Positions 16,803-24,984 of a stretch of 64,000 nt of DNA are shown here, piece by piece. This DNA comes from Candidatus Rhabdochlamydia oedothoracis (GTDB lineage: Bacteria > Chlamydiota > Chlamydiia > Chlamydiales > Rhabdochlamydiaceae): positions 62,001 to 126,000 of the forward strand of contig NZ_CP075587.1 of NCBI RefSeq assembly GCF_019453995.1, in the 5' to 3' direction. The notes below the pieces were generated by a model. The model made no database searches and was not told the origin of the DNA. It saw nothing but the letters and a program-made list of their open reading frames with translations. The stretch's first letter is position 1. Each line of letters begins with the position of its first letter. The position numbers and the translations under genes were made by a program.

Positions 16803-18035
16803 ATGCCGAAACAGATTCAAAAAATACTTTTTCCCTATGCGTTAGTCGTCTTATTTGCCTATATTGGCTTTTCTTTGCCTCTTCCGATCTTGCCTAAGAT
16901 GTTTTTAGATTCTCAAACTTCGATTGCACCGCATCTTTCTTACCAGATAAGAATGGTTCTATTAGGAACTGTTATGGCTGCTTTTCCTTTGGGGCAGTTT
17001 TTGGGGTCTCCTGTTTTAGGATCTCTTTCTGATCGACACGGAAGAAAAAAAGTCGTTCTTTTTTCTTTGATGGGAACTACGATTGGATATTTAATGATTG
17101 CTTTTTCTCTATACCATTATTCAATTACTGGAATGGTAATTGGTTTGATTGTATGTGGTTTTTGCGAAGGAAATGTGACAATAGCTCAATCCGTGATTGC
17201 TGATGTGACAGGATTGGATGAGCACAAGCATCGAAAACCTGTGTATTTCGGTTGGTTGAATATTTGTATTTCTCTAGGATTTATCATTGGTCCTTTGATG
17301 GGAGGAGTATTGGCAGATTCAAACCTGGTTCCTTGGTTTACCTTTGCCACTCCTTTTTGGATAGCTGCATTGATGACTTTAACGGGAATTTTAGTGATTG
17401 CTTGGTATGCAAAAGAAACATTGCAGCTACGCAGAGTAGAGAAAATCGTTATTTTTCCTTCTTTGTTTGGAAAACTCAAAGCGCCTAAAATTAGGCTGTT
17501 TTATTTATGTAATTTGTTACTGGCTATAGGATATTTTTCCTTTTTTCGCTTCTTGCCTGTCTTCTTAGAAAGGCAGTTTCATTTTTCTCCAGCTGTTTTG
17601 TCTTATGAAATGGTTTACACTTCTTTCTCTTTGATGTTAGGTGTGCTTTTTTTGATTCCTTGGCTTTCTCGTCGTTTGAAACCTATTCAAGTGCTTTGTC
17701 TATTTTCCTTTCTGTTGTCCCTAAGTTTTGTAGCTGTTGTTTTACCAACAAATGTATATGTTTTGCTTCTTACTATCCCTTTAGTGGGCTTATGTTTAGG
17801 AGTTGTCATTACACACGGTTCGTTATTGATTTCTAATGCAGCGGAAAGCCATATACAAGGACAGGCTTTGGGGGTATTGACCTCTGTACAAACCCTGGCA
17901 GAAATTATAACCGGAATCTTTGGAAGTATTCTAGCAGTGGGTATTTTTACTATGCCGATTTATATCGGTGCTGCAATGGTATTTTTGTGTGGAATCTTAT
18001 TATGGTTGCAAATGAAAAGAGAGGCGAAATGTTAA
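16803..18035 (+). CDS. MFS drug/metabolite transporter (DHA1, TetA-like)
   Basis: 410 residues, twelve predicted membrane helices. Loop-2 signature GSLSDRHGRKKVV and the TetA/DHA1 motif GFIIGPLMGGVL (helix 5) point to a proton-coupled antiporter in the inner membrane; the substrate is unknown. ATG 16803 is preceded by AAAGGA at the right distance. The stop overlaps the start of dapA by 7 bases, so both are one transcription unit. A multidrug or amino-acid efflux role is possible; the link with dapA does not by itself prove a lysine-pathway substrate. Confidence 0.88.
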   Translation: MPKQIQKILFPYALVVLFAYIGFSLPLPILPKMFLDSQTSIAPHLSYQIRMVLLGTVMAAFPLGQFLGSPVLGSLSDRHGRKKVVLFSLMGTTIGYLMIAFSLYHYSITGMVIGLIVCGFCEGNVTIAQSVIADVTGLDEHKHRKPVYFGWLNICISLGFIIGPLMGGVLADSNLVPWFTFATPFWIAALMTLTGILVIAWYAKETLQLRRVEKIVIFPSLFGKLKAPKIRLFYLCNLLLAIGYFSFFRFLPVFLERQFHFSPAVLSYEMVYTSFSLMLGVLFLIPWLSRRLKPIQVLCLFSFLLSLSFVAVVLPTNVYVLLLTIPLVGLCLGVVITHGSLLISNAAESHIQGQALGVLTSVQTLAEIITGIFGSILAVGIFTMPIYIGAAMVFLCGILLWLQMKREAKC

Positions 18036-18925
18036 CAGGATCTATCGTTGCTTTAATCACTCCGTTTACACAAGAGGGAGCTATTGATTATTTAGCGCTG
18101 GACACTTTAATCGAATGGCATATTGCACAAGGCTCTCAAGGGATTGTTCTATGTGGTTCTACAGGAGAGGGTACAAGTTTATCCTTGCAAGAGAAGTTAC
18201 ACATTTTCAAGCAGGGGGTTCAAATTGCAAATGGACGTATTCCTATCATTGCAGGGACAGGCACTAGCAGCACGTCTACTACAGTTGAGCTTACTCAAGC
18301 AGCAAAAGATATCGGTGTTCATGCTTGTCTTGTGATTGTACCTTACTATACCAAGCCCAGTGTTCAAGGGTGTATTGCCCATTATAAAGAGGTGTGTTCT
18401 GTAAACATTCCCATTTTTGTTTATCATCATCCAGGAAGAACAGGCATTAAGCTTCCTATGGAGGCCTTAGTAGAGATTGCAAAAGATCCTTATGTATGCG
18501 GAATTAAAGAGAGTACAGCGGATATTGAGTATGTGGTTAGACTTTCCCAAGAGATAAAGAAGCCTCTTTTTTGCGGTGATGATCATTTGGTAGTTCCTTT
18601 GATGGCATTAAAATTTAAAGGATGTATCTCTGTAATAGCAAACCTCATTCCTAAACAGTGGCAGCAATTGCTTTGTATGCTATCCGATCAAAACTTTGAA
18701 GAAGCTGGAAAGCTGTATGAAAAATATCACTCTTTATGCGCGAGTTTATTTCTCGAGAGCAATCCGCAATGTGTAAAATATGCTCTCTATCAAATGGGTT
18801 ATTGCCTCTCCCTCTTACGCCTTCCTTTAATGCAACCGAGTAGGGACGTAAAAGAGAGAATTAGAGAGGAAATGCAAGCATTGGGTTTAAGCTCAAATCT
18901 CGATCTTAGCGGAGTAAGTAGCTAG
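18029..18925 (+). CDS. dapA: 4-hydroxy-tetrahydrodipicolinate synthase
   Basis: Condenses pyruvate with aspartate semialdehyde at the entry to the diaminopimelate/lysine pathway. 298 residues from ATG 18029 (GAGG 6 bases upstream, inside the MFS gene). Key residues are visible: GSTGEG (residues 43-48, with Thr44/45 of the proton relay), Tyr106/107, Tyr132 before HHPGRTG, and Lys160 in GIKEST as the Schiff-base lysine. Chlamydiae use DAP for lysine and for their peptidoglycan-like polymer. A longer frame from 17987 lies inside the upstream gene and is not used. The 3' end overlaps that of purB, which converges from the other strand, by about 33 bases. Confidence 0.95.
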   Translation: MLTGSIVALITPFTQEGAIDYLALDTLIEWHIAQGSQGIVLCGSTGEGTSLSLQEKLHIFKQGVQIANGRIPIIAGTGTSSTSTTVELTQAAKDIGVHACLVIVPYYTKPSVQGCIAHYKEVCSVNIPIFVYHHPGRTGIKLPMEALVEIAKDPYVCGIKESTADIEYVVRLSQEIKKPLFCGDDHLVVPLMALKFKGCISVIANLIPKQWQQLLCMLSDQNFEEAGKLYEKYHSLCASLFLESNPQCVKYALYQMGYCLSLLRLPLMQPSRDVKERIREEMQALGLSSNLDLSGVSS

Positions 18926-20317
18926 ATTGTGATATTTAGCCAAAATAAGCTTTACCTCGGTTAAGAATTCTTGTGTTTGCTCTTTGGCGCAGCCTACTAA
19001 ATGTTTTGCTGCAGTCATTTTTTTGAGTTCATCTAAAGAGAGACCTATTTCTGGATCGCTAGCAATTTTATGTAAAAGATCACAGGTTTTGCCTTCTTCT
19101 TTGATTTCGCGGCTAGCTAAAAGACTGTGTCCTCTTAATCGCTCGTGCATTTTTTGGCGATCTTTTCCCCGTTTGGCCAACTGCATTAAAATATGCTCTG
19201 TTGCTAAAAAAGGCATTTCTTCTGCTAAATGTTTTTCAATCATTTTAGGATAGATCACCAAATCAGAAGTGATAAAACATAAAAGATCTAAGATAGCGTC
19301 AGCGCATAAAAAAGCCTCTGGGACACACAAACGCCTATTTGCAGAATCATCTAAGCTACGCTCTAACCATTGTGTAGCTGCTGTATAAAGAGGATTTTCG
19401 TTTAAAGAAAATAAGAAACGGGAAAGCCCACAAATACGCTCGCTGCGCATGGGATTTCGTTTATAGGGCATTGCGGATGAGCCTACTTGAGTGGAAGAAA
19501 AAGGTTCTTCTATTTCCTTAAGATGTGCTAACAAGCGCAAATCGGTTGCAAACTTATGAGCAGAAACAGCTATTTGACTTAAAAAAGTGATGATCGAAAT
19601 ATCTTGCTTACGAGGATATGTTTGAGAAGAGATGAGAAGCAGATGATGAAAGCCTAGTTCTTTGGCAACTAATTGATCTAAGGCTTGTACTTTTTCTCTG
19701 CTTCCCAGCAGGTTTAAAAAAGAGGCTTGTGTCCCTGTGGCTCCTTTAGCTCCTAAAAAACGAAGTTCTTTAATCACAGAGCCGCATTGTTCTAAATCAA
19801 ACTTCAAATCTTGTAGCCAAAGACAGGCTCTTTTTCCCACAGTTGTGGGTTGAGCTGGCTGAAAATGCGTATAGCTTAAACAAACAAGACCCACGTGCTT
19901 TTCAGCAAAAACACACAACTGACGAATGACTTGAATCAATTTTTTTTCTAATAATTGTAGTGCTTTTCTCATGAGAATCAGATCGGCATTATCAGTAACA
20001 AAACAAGAAGTAGCTCCTAGGTGGATAATAGGGCCAGCTTTAGGACATTGATCTGCAAAGGTGTAAATGTGTGCCATGACATCATGGCCGAATTTTTTTT
20101 CATAAATAGCTGCTTTTGCGAAGTTGATCGAATGAGAGGCCTCTTGCATCTCTTCTATCTGCTCTTGTGAAATAGTAAGCCCTAGTTGTTTTTGCGCTTT
20201 GGCAAGAGCGATCCATAGCTGTCTCCACGTGGCATATCTGGAATGGGGAGAGAAAATAGCAGACATTTCTGCACTGGCATAGCGAGAAGCTAATAGGGAA
20301 GTATAATGATCAGTCAT
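18893..20317 (-). CDS. purB: Adenylosuccinate lyase
   Basis: Releases fumarate from SAICAR and from adenylosuccinate in purine synthesis and AMP formation. 474 residues, start ATG 20317 (MTDHYTSLLASRYAS). An ATG four codons upstream is possible. Fumarase/lyase superfamily hallmarks are present: GATSCFVTDNADL, THFQPAQPTTVGKR with the catalytic His, and the signature SSAMPYKRNPMRSE. The start overlaps the end of the pGP6-D-like gene, making it the last gene of a thrS-parA-pGP6-D-purB run. Many pathogenic chlamydiae lack purB, so its presence supports an environmental lineage; without other pur genes in view its role may be AMP formation from imported precursors. Confidence 0.93.
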   Translation of the reverse strand: MTDHYTSLLASRYASAEMSAIFSPHSRYATWRQLWIALAKAQKQLGLTISQEQIEEMQEASHSINFAKAAIYEKKFGHDVMAHIYTFADQCPKAGPIIHLGATSCFVTDNADLILMRKALQLLEKKLIQVIRQLCVFAEKHVGLVCLSYTHFQPAQPTTVGKRACLWLQDLKFDLEQCGSVIKELRFLGAKGATGTQASFLNLLGSREKVQALDQLVAKELGFHHLLLISSQTYPRKQDISIITFLSQIAVSAHKFATDLRLLAHLKEIEEPFSSTQVGSSAMPYKRNPMRSERICGLSRFLFSLNENPLYTAATQWLERSLDDSANRRLCVPEAFLCADAILDLLCFITSDLVIYPKMIEKHLAEEMPFLATEHILMQLAKRGKDRQKMHERLRGHSLLASREIKEEGKTCDLLHKIASDPEIGLSLDELKKMTAAKHLVGCAKEQTQEFLTEVKLILAKYHNLATYSAKIEI

Positions 20318-21059
20318 GAAGAGATTCAACCGAGGTTTTAAGTTCTTTGAGCAAGCTAAAGAGTTGCTGTTTTTGTTTATCTGTAGGATAAAAAGTAGAG
20401 GTTTTTATTTTAGCTAGGGTTTTTCTTAAATTTAAGATAGTAATATTTGCTACATCTTGGGCTCTTTTATCTTTAATTGATAAAGGGAAGGTGATGCGGA
20501 TGAGCTCTAATAATTCTTGTTTAGATTGCCCTTGATAGGTTTTTATAATGTGCTGTTTTTGCGCAAGAGGTCCTTGGCGACTGGCTAAGCTATAAGCCGC
20601 TTGACGTGGGATAAGATCTAATTGAGCTTGCAGGGCAGCAGGAATGGCACTGTGTAGCTCATAATACTGCAGAAAATTATAAGGGGTTTGTCTATTTCCA
20701 TAGGTGCAAATGAGCCAAGCGCTAAAAGCTCCTTCTTGATAACTGGTTAAAATCTGCTGTGCTTTTTGTATTCTCTCTCCATGCAAAATGATGGCTTGGC
20801 TATTGATCGCTTTTACTTCTGCTGTAAGAGCGGATAGGTATTCTAGATCTGGGATGACTTCTTGGTTTTTATTTTTGTATTGATCGAGAATGTTTTTTAA
20901 CGTTTGTTTTTCCGTTTCATTAAGAACAGTTACGCGAAACACCCCAGCAAAGCTGGAGAGATTTCCACTAGAGGATAATTCCACTAAATTAGTCATTTTC
21001 GAAAGCTTCTCAGAAGCTGTTTTTAAACGCTGCGAGAGAAGAGTATTTATTTTGGCCAT
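20310..21059 (-). CDS. pGP6-D-like protein (chlamydial plasmid/chromosome family)
   Basis: 249 residues, no signal peptide. Resembles chlamydial plasmid protein pGP6-D and its chromosomal relative next to minD/parA in Chlamydia. Shared features include an ILHGERIQKAQQIL segment, a FSAWL block followed by YNFLQYYELHSAIP, then IPRQAAYSLASRQGP. The biochemical function is unknown; the constant pairing with a ParA ATPase suggests a role in partition or regulation. Start 21059 lies 16 bases after the parA stop. Assignment rests on my recall of the family and on the gene order thrS-parA-pGP6-D, which is the same in Chlamydia. Confidence 0.8.
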   Translation of the reverse strand: MAKINTLLSQRLKTASEKLSKMTNLVELSSSGNLSSFAGVFRVTVLNETEKQTLKNILDQYKNKNQEVIPDLEYLSALTAEVKAINSQAIILHGERIQKAQQILTSYQEGAFSAWLICTYGNRQTPYNFLQYYELHSAIPAALQAQLDLIPRQAAYSLASRQGPLAQKQHIIKTYQGQSKQELLELIRITFPLSIKDKRAQDVANITILNLRKTLAKIKTSTFYPTDKQKQQLFSLLKELKTSVESLHD

Positions 21060-21074
21060 GGATGTCCAGCTGTT

Positions 21075-21827
21075 TTACATACGGGTTAAGAGCTCTTTAG
21101 TGAGCGAAATATAATCTTCAGAAGCTCTGCTTTTAGGAGCTATTTCAAAGAGAGGTTTACCAAAGATGGAAGCTTCTGAAACGCTGATATCGCGACGCAC
21201 TTTTGTCTGCAGCATTTTTCCAGGAAAAGTGCTTTCTATGATTTCTAAAAAAGCTTGATTGCTTTTTCCACGAGGATTCCAAAAGGAAAGAGCTACACCT
21301 AAGACCTGTAGTGAGTGACGATCTGCAATACTTTGCATAAATTCAGATAAACGCTGTAATCCTTTGATGCTATAGAATTCAGGTGCTACGCAAACAAGGG
21401 AATAATCCGCTGCGATCAAAGCCGATTCTGTTAGCCAACATAAAGAAGGAGGGGTATCTATAATAATGGTATCGTATTGCAAAAGATTTAAAATTTGTTT
21501 AAGACGCTCATGGGAATAACGATCAGCTGCCAGAGCTCCTCTTACTTCAACTCTTTCTAGATAGGTATCGGCGGGGATTAGGTCAAGATTAGCAATTCCA
21601 CTAGGCAGAATTACTTCATGGATGTTTTTTGTTCCTTGCAGAACAGAGGCAATGCTATCTTGAGCGTCAGGATCGTAACCCATTCCTGCTGTTAAATTCG
21701 CTTGTGCATCAAAATCGATCAAGAGCACTTTCTGTTGATGAAATTTAGCAAGAGCTGCTCCCAAATGCAAGGAGGTAGATGTTTTAGCTGTCCCTCCTTT
21801 AAAACTACTAACTGCAATTCTAGGCAT
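21075..21827 (-). CDS. ParA/MinD-family ATPase (pGP5-D-like)
   Basis: 250 residues. The deviant Walker A is at residues 10-17 (KGGTAKTS, with the signature Lys10 and catalytic Lys15), switch/Walker A' is VLLIDFDAQANLTAGMG, and Walker B is IIIDTPPSL. This is the ParA type, close to the chlamydial chromosomal minD/parA and plasmid pGP5-D. Such ATPases position DNA or protein cargo by dimerising on nucleoid DNA. There is no ParB here; the next gene is pGP6-D-like, as in Chlamydia. The start overlaps the 3' end of thrS by 8 bases, so expression is coupled. Confidence 0.9.
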   Translation of the reverse strand: MPRIAVSSFKGGTAKTSTSLHLGAALAKFHQQKVLLIDFDAQANLTAGMGYDPDAQDSIASVLQGTKNIHEVILPSGIANLDLIPADTYLERVEVRGALAADRYSHERLKQILNLLQYDTIIIDTPPSLCWLTESALIAADYSLVCVAPEFYSIKGLQRLSEFMQSIADRHSLQVLGVALSFWNPRGKSNQAFLEIIESTFPGKMLQTKVRRDISVSEASIFGKPLFEIAPKSRASEDYISLTKELLTRM

Positions 21828-23745
21828 TCACTTCCTCTGCAAAATAAGATGTTAAAGAGTAATCACTCCTCTCTTGCTCAATCTTATGCAAAAAAACATT
21901 CAACGCAAGCTCTCCATGCACAACATTATCGCGAGTGCGCAAATTAATCGATTGATTCTCTAGTTCTTTATCGCCTAAAATCAGAATATAATTGTATTGC
22001 ATGAGTTGTGCATTTCTCACTTTTTTATTCACTGATTCATGAGAAGCATCTACATCGCTTTGAAATCCTGTCTGTTTAATGACCGAACACACTTCATTGG
22101 CATAAGGTTCATGTCTATCTGCTATAGGTATAATTCTTAATTGGGAAGGGCTTAGCCATAGAGGGAATTTACCTACAAAATGTTCGATCAAAATTCCCAT
22201 AAAGCGCTCAACTGAGCCAAACAAGGCGCGATGGATCATAATCGGGCGTTTCAATTGACCATCTTTATCCATATATTCCAATTCAAACTTCTCAGGCAAA
22301 GCCATATCGAGTTGAATGGTTCCACATTGCCAGCTGCGAGATAGCGCATCTGTAATGTGGATATCAATTTTAGGACCATAAAAAGCTCCATCTGCCTCAT
22401 TGATCCGATAAGGTTTTCCCCAAGTATCAAGGGCTTCTTTTAATCCGTTTGTTGCAATTTCCCAATCTTCATCAGAGCCAATGCTATTCTCTGGTTTAGT
22501 GGAAAGTTCTAAACGATAAGATAAGCCGAATTTGCTATAGGTTTCTTCAATCAGTGCAATCACACTCAAAATTTCTTGTTTAATATCAGACTTTTGCATG
22601 AAAAGATGCGCATCATCTTGATGAAAACTGCGTACACGAAATAGTCCACTTAATGCTCCTGATGCTTCGTGTCTGTGTACGTGACCTAGTTCTGAAATGC
22701 GCAAAGGAAGTTCTCTGTAGCTATGAGATTTAGATTTATAATAGAGCATACAGCCAGGGCAGTTCATAGGCTTAATCGCAAAATGACGCTCTTCAATGGA
22801 AAAAGTGTACATATTTTCACGATAATGTTCCCAGTGACCAGAGGTTTCCCAAAGTTCTTGGCTCATAATTTGAGGGGTTTTAATCTCTTCGTAACCAGCT
22901 TTTTTATGCATGATCTTCCAAAGGTGGATTAATTGATTCCAAACGATCATTCCTTTGGGATGAATAAAAGGCATACCAGGTGCTTCTTCTCTAATGGAAA
23001 ATAAATCAAGCTTGGGACCTAAAATTTTGTGATCTCGTTTTTTAGCTTCTTCCAGAAAGGTTATATATTCTTTGAGCATTTTTCGATCGGGAAAGGAAAT
23101 CGCATAAATTCGAGTCAACATTTCGCGTTTAGAATCTCCGCGCCAGTAAGCTCCTGCTGTTTTTAAAATTTTAAAAGCTTTAATTTTGCCTAGATTAGGT
23201 AAATGAGGCCCCCTGCAAAGATCAAAAAACTCTGCTTGCTCATAAGCGGTAATGATTCCCTCTTCTGAAAATCCTTCTATGAGTTCCCCTTTGTAAGGAT
23301 TATTTTTAAAAACTAAAAGAGCTTCTTTTTTATCAGCTAGCACATGTCTTATAGGTTCATGATTTTCGCTGATGATTTTATAAACCTCTTTCTCTATGTT
23401 TTCGAAATCGGTATCAGATATTTTTAAGTTCGCAAAATCGTAGTAAAATCCTTGTTCAATAGGAGGACCGATTGTTGGTTTTGCCTCTGGAAATAATCGC
23501 AAAACCGCTTGAGCTAGAACATGTGCAGAGGTATGCCAAAAAATTTCTTTTCCTTCTTTGCTAGCAAAGTCGATCAAACTTAATTGATCCCCCTCATGTA
23601 AAATACTAGAGAGATCGCAGATAGCTCCATTGAGTTTAACAGCTAGGGATTGCTCTGGGGCTACTTTGTGCAATTTTTCTGCTACATCTTTTGCGCTGCT
23701 ACCCGGTGGCATCTCATATTCTTTTTTATCGATACAGACTAACAT
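21820..23745 (-). CDS. thrS: Threonyl-tRNA synthetase
   Basis: 641 residues, full length. The N-terminal TGS domain (MLVCIDKKEYEMPPGSSAKD) is followed by the editing domain (HVLAQAVLRLFPEAKPTIGP, an HxxxH-type site) and then the class II catalytic core with KPMNCPGCMLYY (Cys of the zinc site), motif 2 FRVRSFHQDDAH, and motif 3 near HRALFGSVERFMG. The C-terminal anticodon-binding domain ends near residue 630. First gene of the thrS-parA-pGP6-D-purB run. Only 35 bases separate its ATG from the ISa copy upstream, so the native promoter has probably been displaced; transcription may now come from ISa, which is on the same strand. Confidence 0.97.
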   Translation of the reverse strand: MLVCIDKKEYEMPPGSSAKDVAEKLHKVAPEQSLAVKLNGAICDLSSILHEGDQLSLIDFASKEGKEIFWHTSAHVLAQAVLRLFPEAKPTIGPPIEQGFYYDFANLKISDTDFENIEKEVYKIISENHEPIRHVLADKKEALLVFKNNPYKGELIEGFSEEGIITAYEQAEFFDLCRGPHLPNLGKIKAFKILKTAGAYWRGDSKREMLTRIYAISFPDRKMLKEYITFLEEAKKRDHKILGPKLDLFSIREEAPGMPFIHPKGMIVWNQLIHLWKIMHKKAGYEEIKTPQIMSQELWETSGHWEHYRENMYTFSIEERHFAIKPMNCPGCMLYYKSKSHSYRELPLRISELGHVHRHEASGALSGLFRVRSFHQDDAHLFMQKSDIKQEILSVIALIEETYSKFGLSYRLELSTKPENSIGSDEDWEIATNGLKEALDTWGKPYRINEADGAFYGPKIDIHITDALSRSWQCGTIQLDMALPEKFELEYMDKDGQLKRPIMIHRALFGSVERFMGILIEHFVGKFPLWLSPSQLRIIPIADRHEPYANEVCSVIKQTGFQSDVDASHESVNKKVRNAQLMQYNYILILGDKELENQSINLRTRDNVVHGELALNVFLHKIEQERSDYSLTSYFAEEVNA

Positions 23746-23780
23746 AAGTAATAAACCTTGATTTTTGGATTTTTTGAATT

Positions 23781-24920
23781 GGCCCTTTCAACCTTGAAGT
23801 GCACAAAAAAGAACATATAAATACTTGAAAAAACATCTATTGTGCACCCGAGCATAGCATGTTTGTAGATAATCTCGTAAACACTTCTAGTGGAGTTTCG
23901 AAGTTGAGAGCCTTTCTAGGTCTGTTATTTAGTAAAGTTTCCACCCTTTCTATATCCTTGGAAGTCGTATCTAAAAAGCTTTGTGTTTTAGGAAAATATT
24001 GCCTAACTAGTCCGTTTGTATGCTCATTTAAGCCTCTTTCCCAAGAATGGTAGGGCGTTGCAAAGTAGAAGTCTGTCTCTAGCTCGAAACTAACCATTTG
24101 GTGATAGGCAAATTCTTTTCCGTTGTCTGCTGTTAATGTGTGTACAAAATCTTTGATAGGTTTAAGTTGTTCAATTAACGCTTGACTTACTTCCTCTGCA
24201 GTTTTATGAGAAACTTTGGCGAGCTTAGTTAGCTTGGAAGTTCTTTCTACCATTGATACAATTACGCCTTTATGTCCTGCCCCTATGACTGTATCTAGTT
24301 CCCAGTCTCCTAAACGAGTCTTTTTTTCTACAATACAAGGCCGTTGCTTAATATCTATACGACCAGGCATGTTCCCTCTTCCAGAAGCTCCCTTTCTCTG
24401 CTTGTTATATTTTTTCCCTCGATGACGGAGCTCTCTATAAAGCTGTCCTCCCTGTCGTTTATCTTTCCAGATATGATTATAGATGGTCTCATGACTAACA
24501 TGTTCTTTACCATGTCTTTTAAGCCATCCGGATATTTGTATAGGGCTCCATTGCAACTTGATTTTTTCTTCAATACGGGTAACTATTTGAGGAGTCATTT
24601 TTTTATTGGGCTGAGAATTTTTTCTAAGAAATGCTTTTTCTTGAGCTTGCTGATGACGGTATCCTCGTTGCCCTTTATTTCTCTTAAGTTCCCTACTAAT
24701 AGTGCTATGATGAACTTTTAGAATGTTTGCTATTGAGCTAGATGTATCTCCTCTAGCTTTTAAAATATAAATCTGACATCTTTGGTCATAGGTTAGGTGA
24801 TGGTAGCCTTTAGGCAAGGTCTCTCCTTGTGTTTGATTGTTAAAAATCACAATAGAGATTCTTTCATCGCCTGCCTATTCTTTTTTTAATTCTTCTGTGC
24901 ACTTCAAACTTGAAAAGACT
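23781..24920 (-). mobile_element. ISa copy 2 (IS30 family), complete
   Basis: 1140 bp, same ends as copy 1 in reverse. Flanks are ATT on the left and AGT on the right, so there is no 3-bp duplication, unlike copies 3-5. It separates thrS from the 849-residue gene. Together with copy 3 it brackets that gene in the same orientation. Confidence 0.92.
23837..24817 (-). CDS. IS30-family transposase (ISa copy 2)
   Basis: 326 residues from TTG 24817, same protein sequence as copy 1 with HTH and D-D-E all intact. It reads toward thrS, whose start is 92 bases beyond this stop with no obvious terminator between, so read-through into thrS is possible. Confidence 0.9.
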   Translation of the reverse strand: MPKGYHHLTYDQRCQIYILKARGDTSSSIANILKVHHSTISRELKRNKGQRGYRHQQAQEKAFLRKNSQPNKKMTPQIVTRIEEKIKLQWSPIQISGWLKRHGKEHVSHETIYNHIWKDKRQGGQLYRELRHRGKKYNKQRKGASGRGNMPGRIDIKQRPCIVEKKTRLGDWELDTVIGAGHKGVIVSMVERTSKLTKLAKVSHKTAEEVSQALIEQLKPIKDFVHTLTADNGKEFAYHQMVSFELETDFYFATPYHSWERGLNEHTNGLVRQYFPKTQSFLDTTSKDIERVETLLNNRPRKALNFETPLEVFTRLSTNMLCSGAQ

Positions 24921-24984
24921 AGTGATTTTAAATCACAACAAGAGAAAATAGAAAGTTGAAAAAAAACTTGAGAGGAGATCTCTT

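Noticed and set aside
17987-18028. Extended dapA start
   Set aside because: The extra 14 codons overlap the MFS gene, lack a ribosome site and do not belong to the DapA fold, whereas ATG 18029 has GAGG in place.
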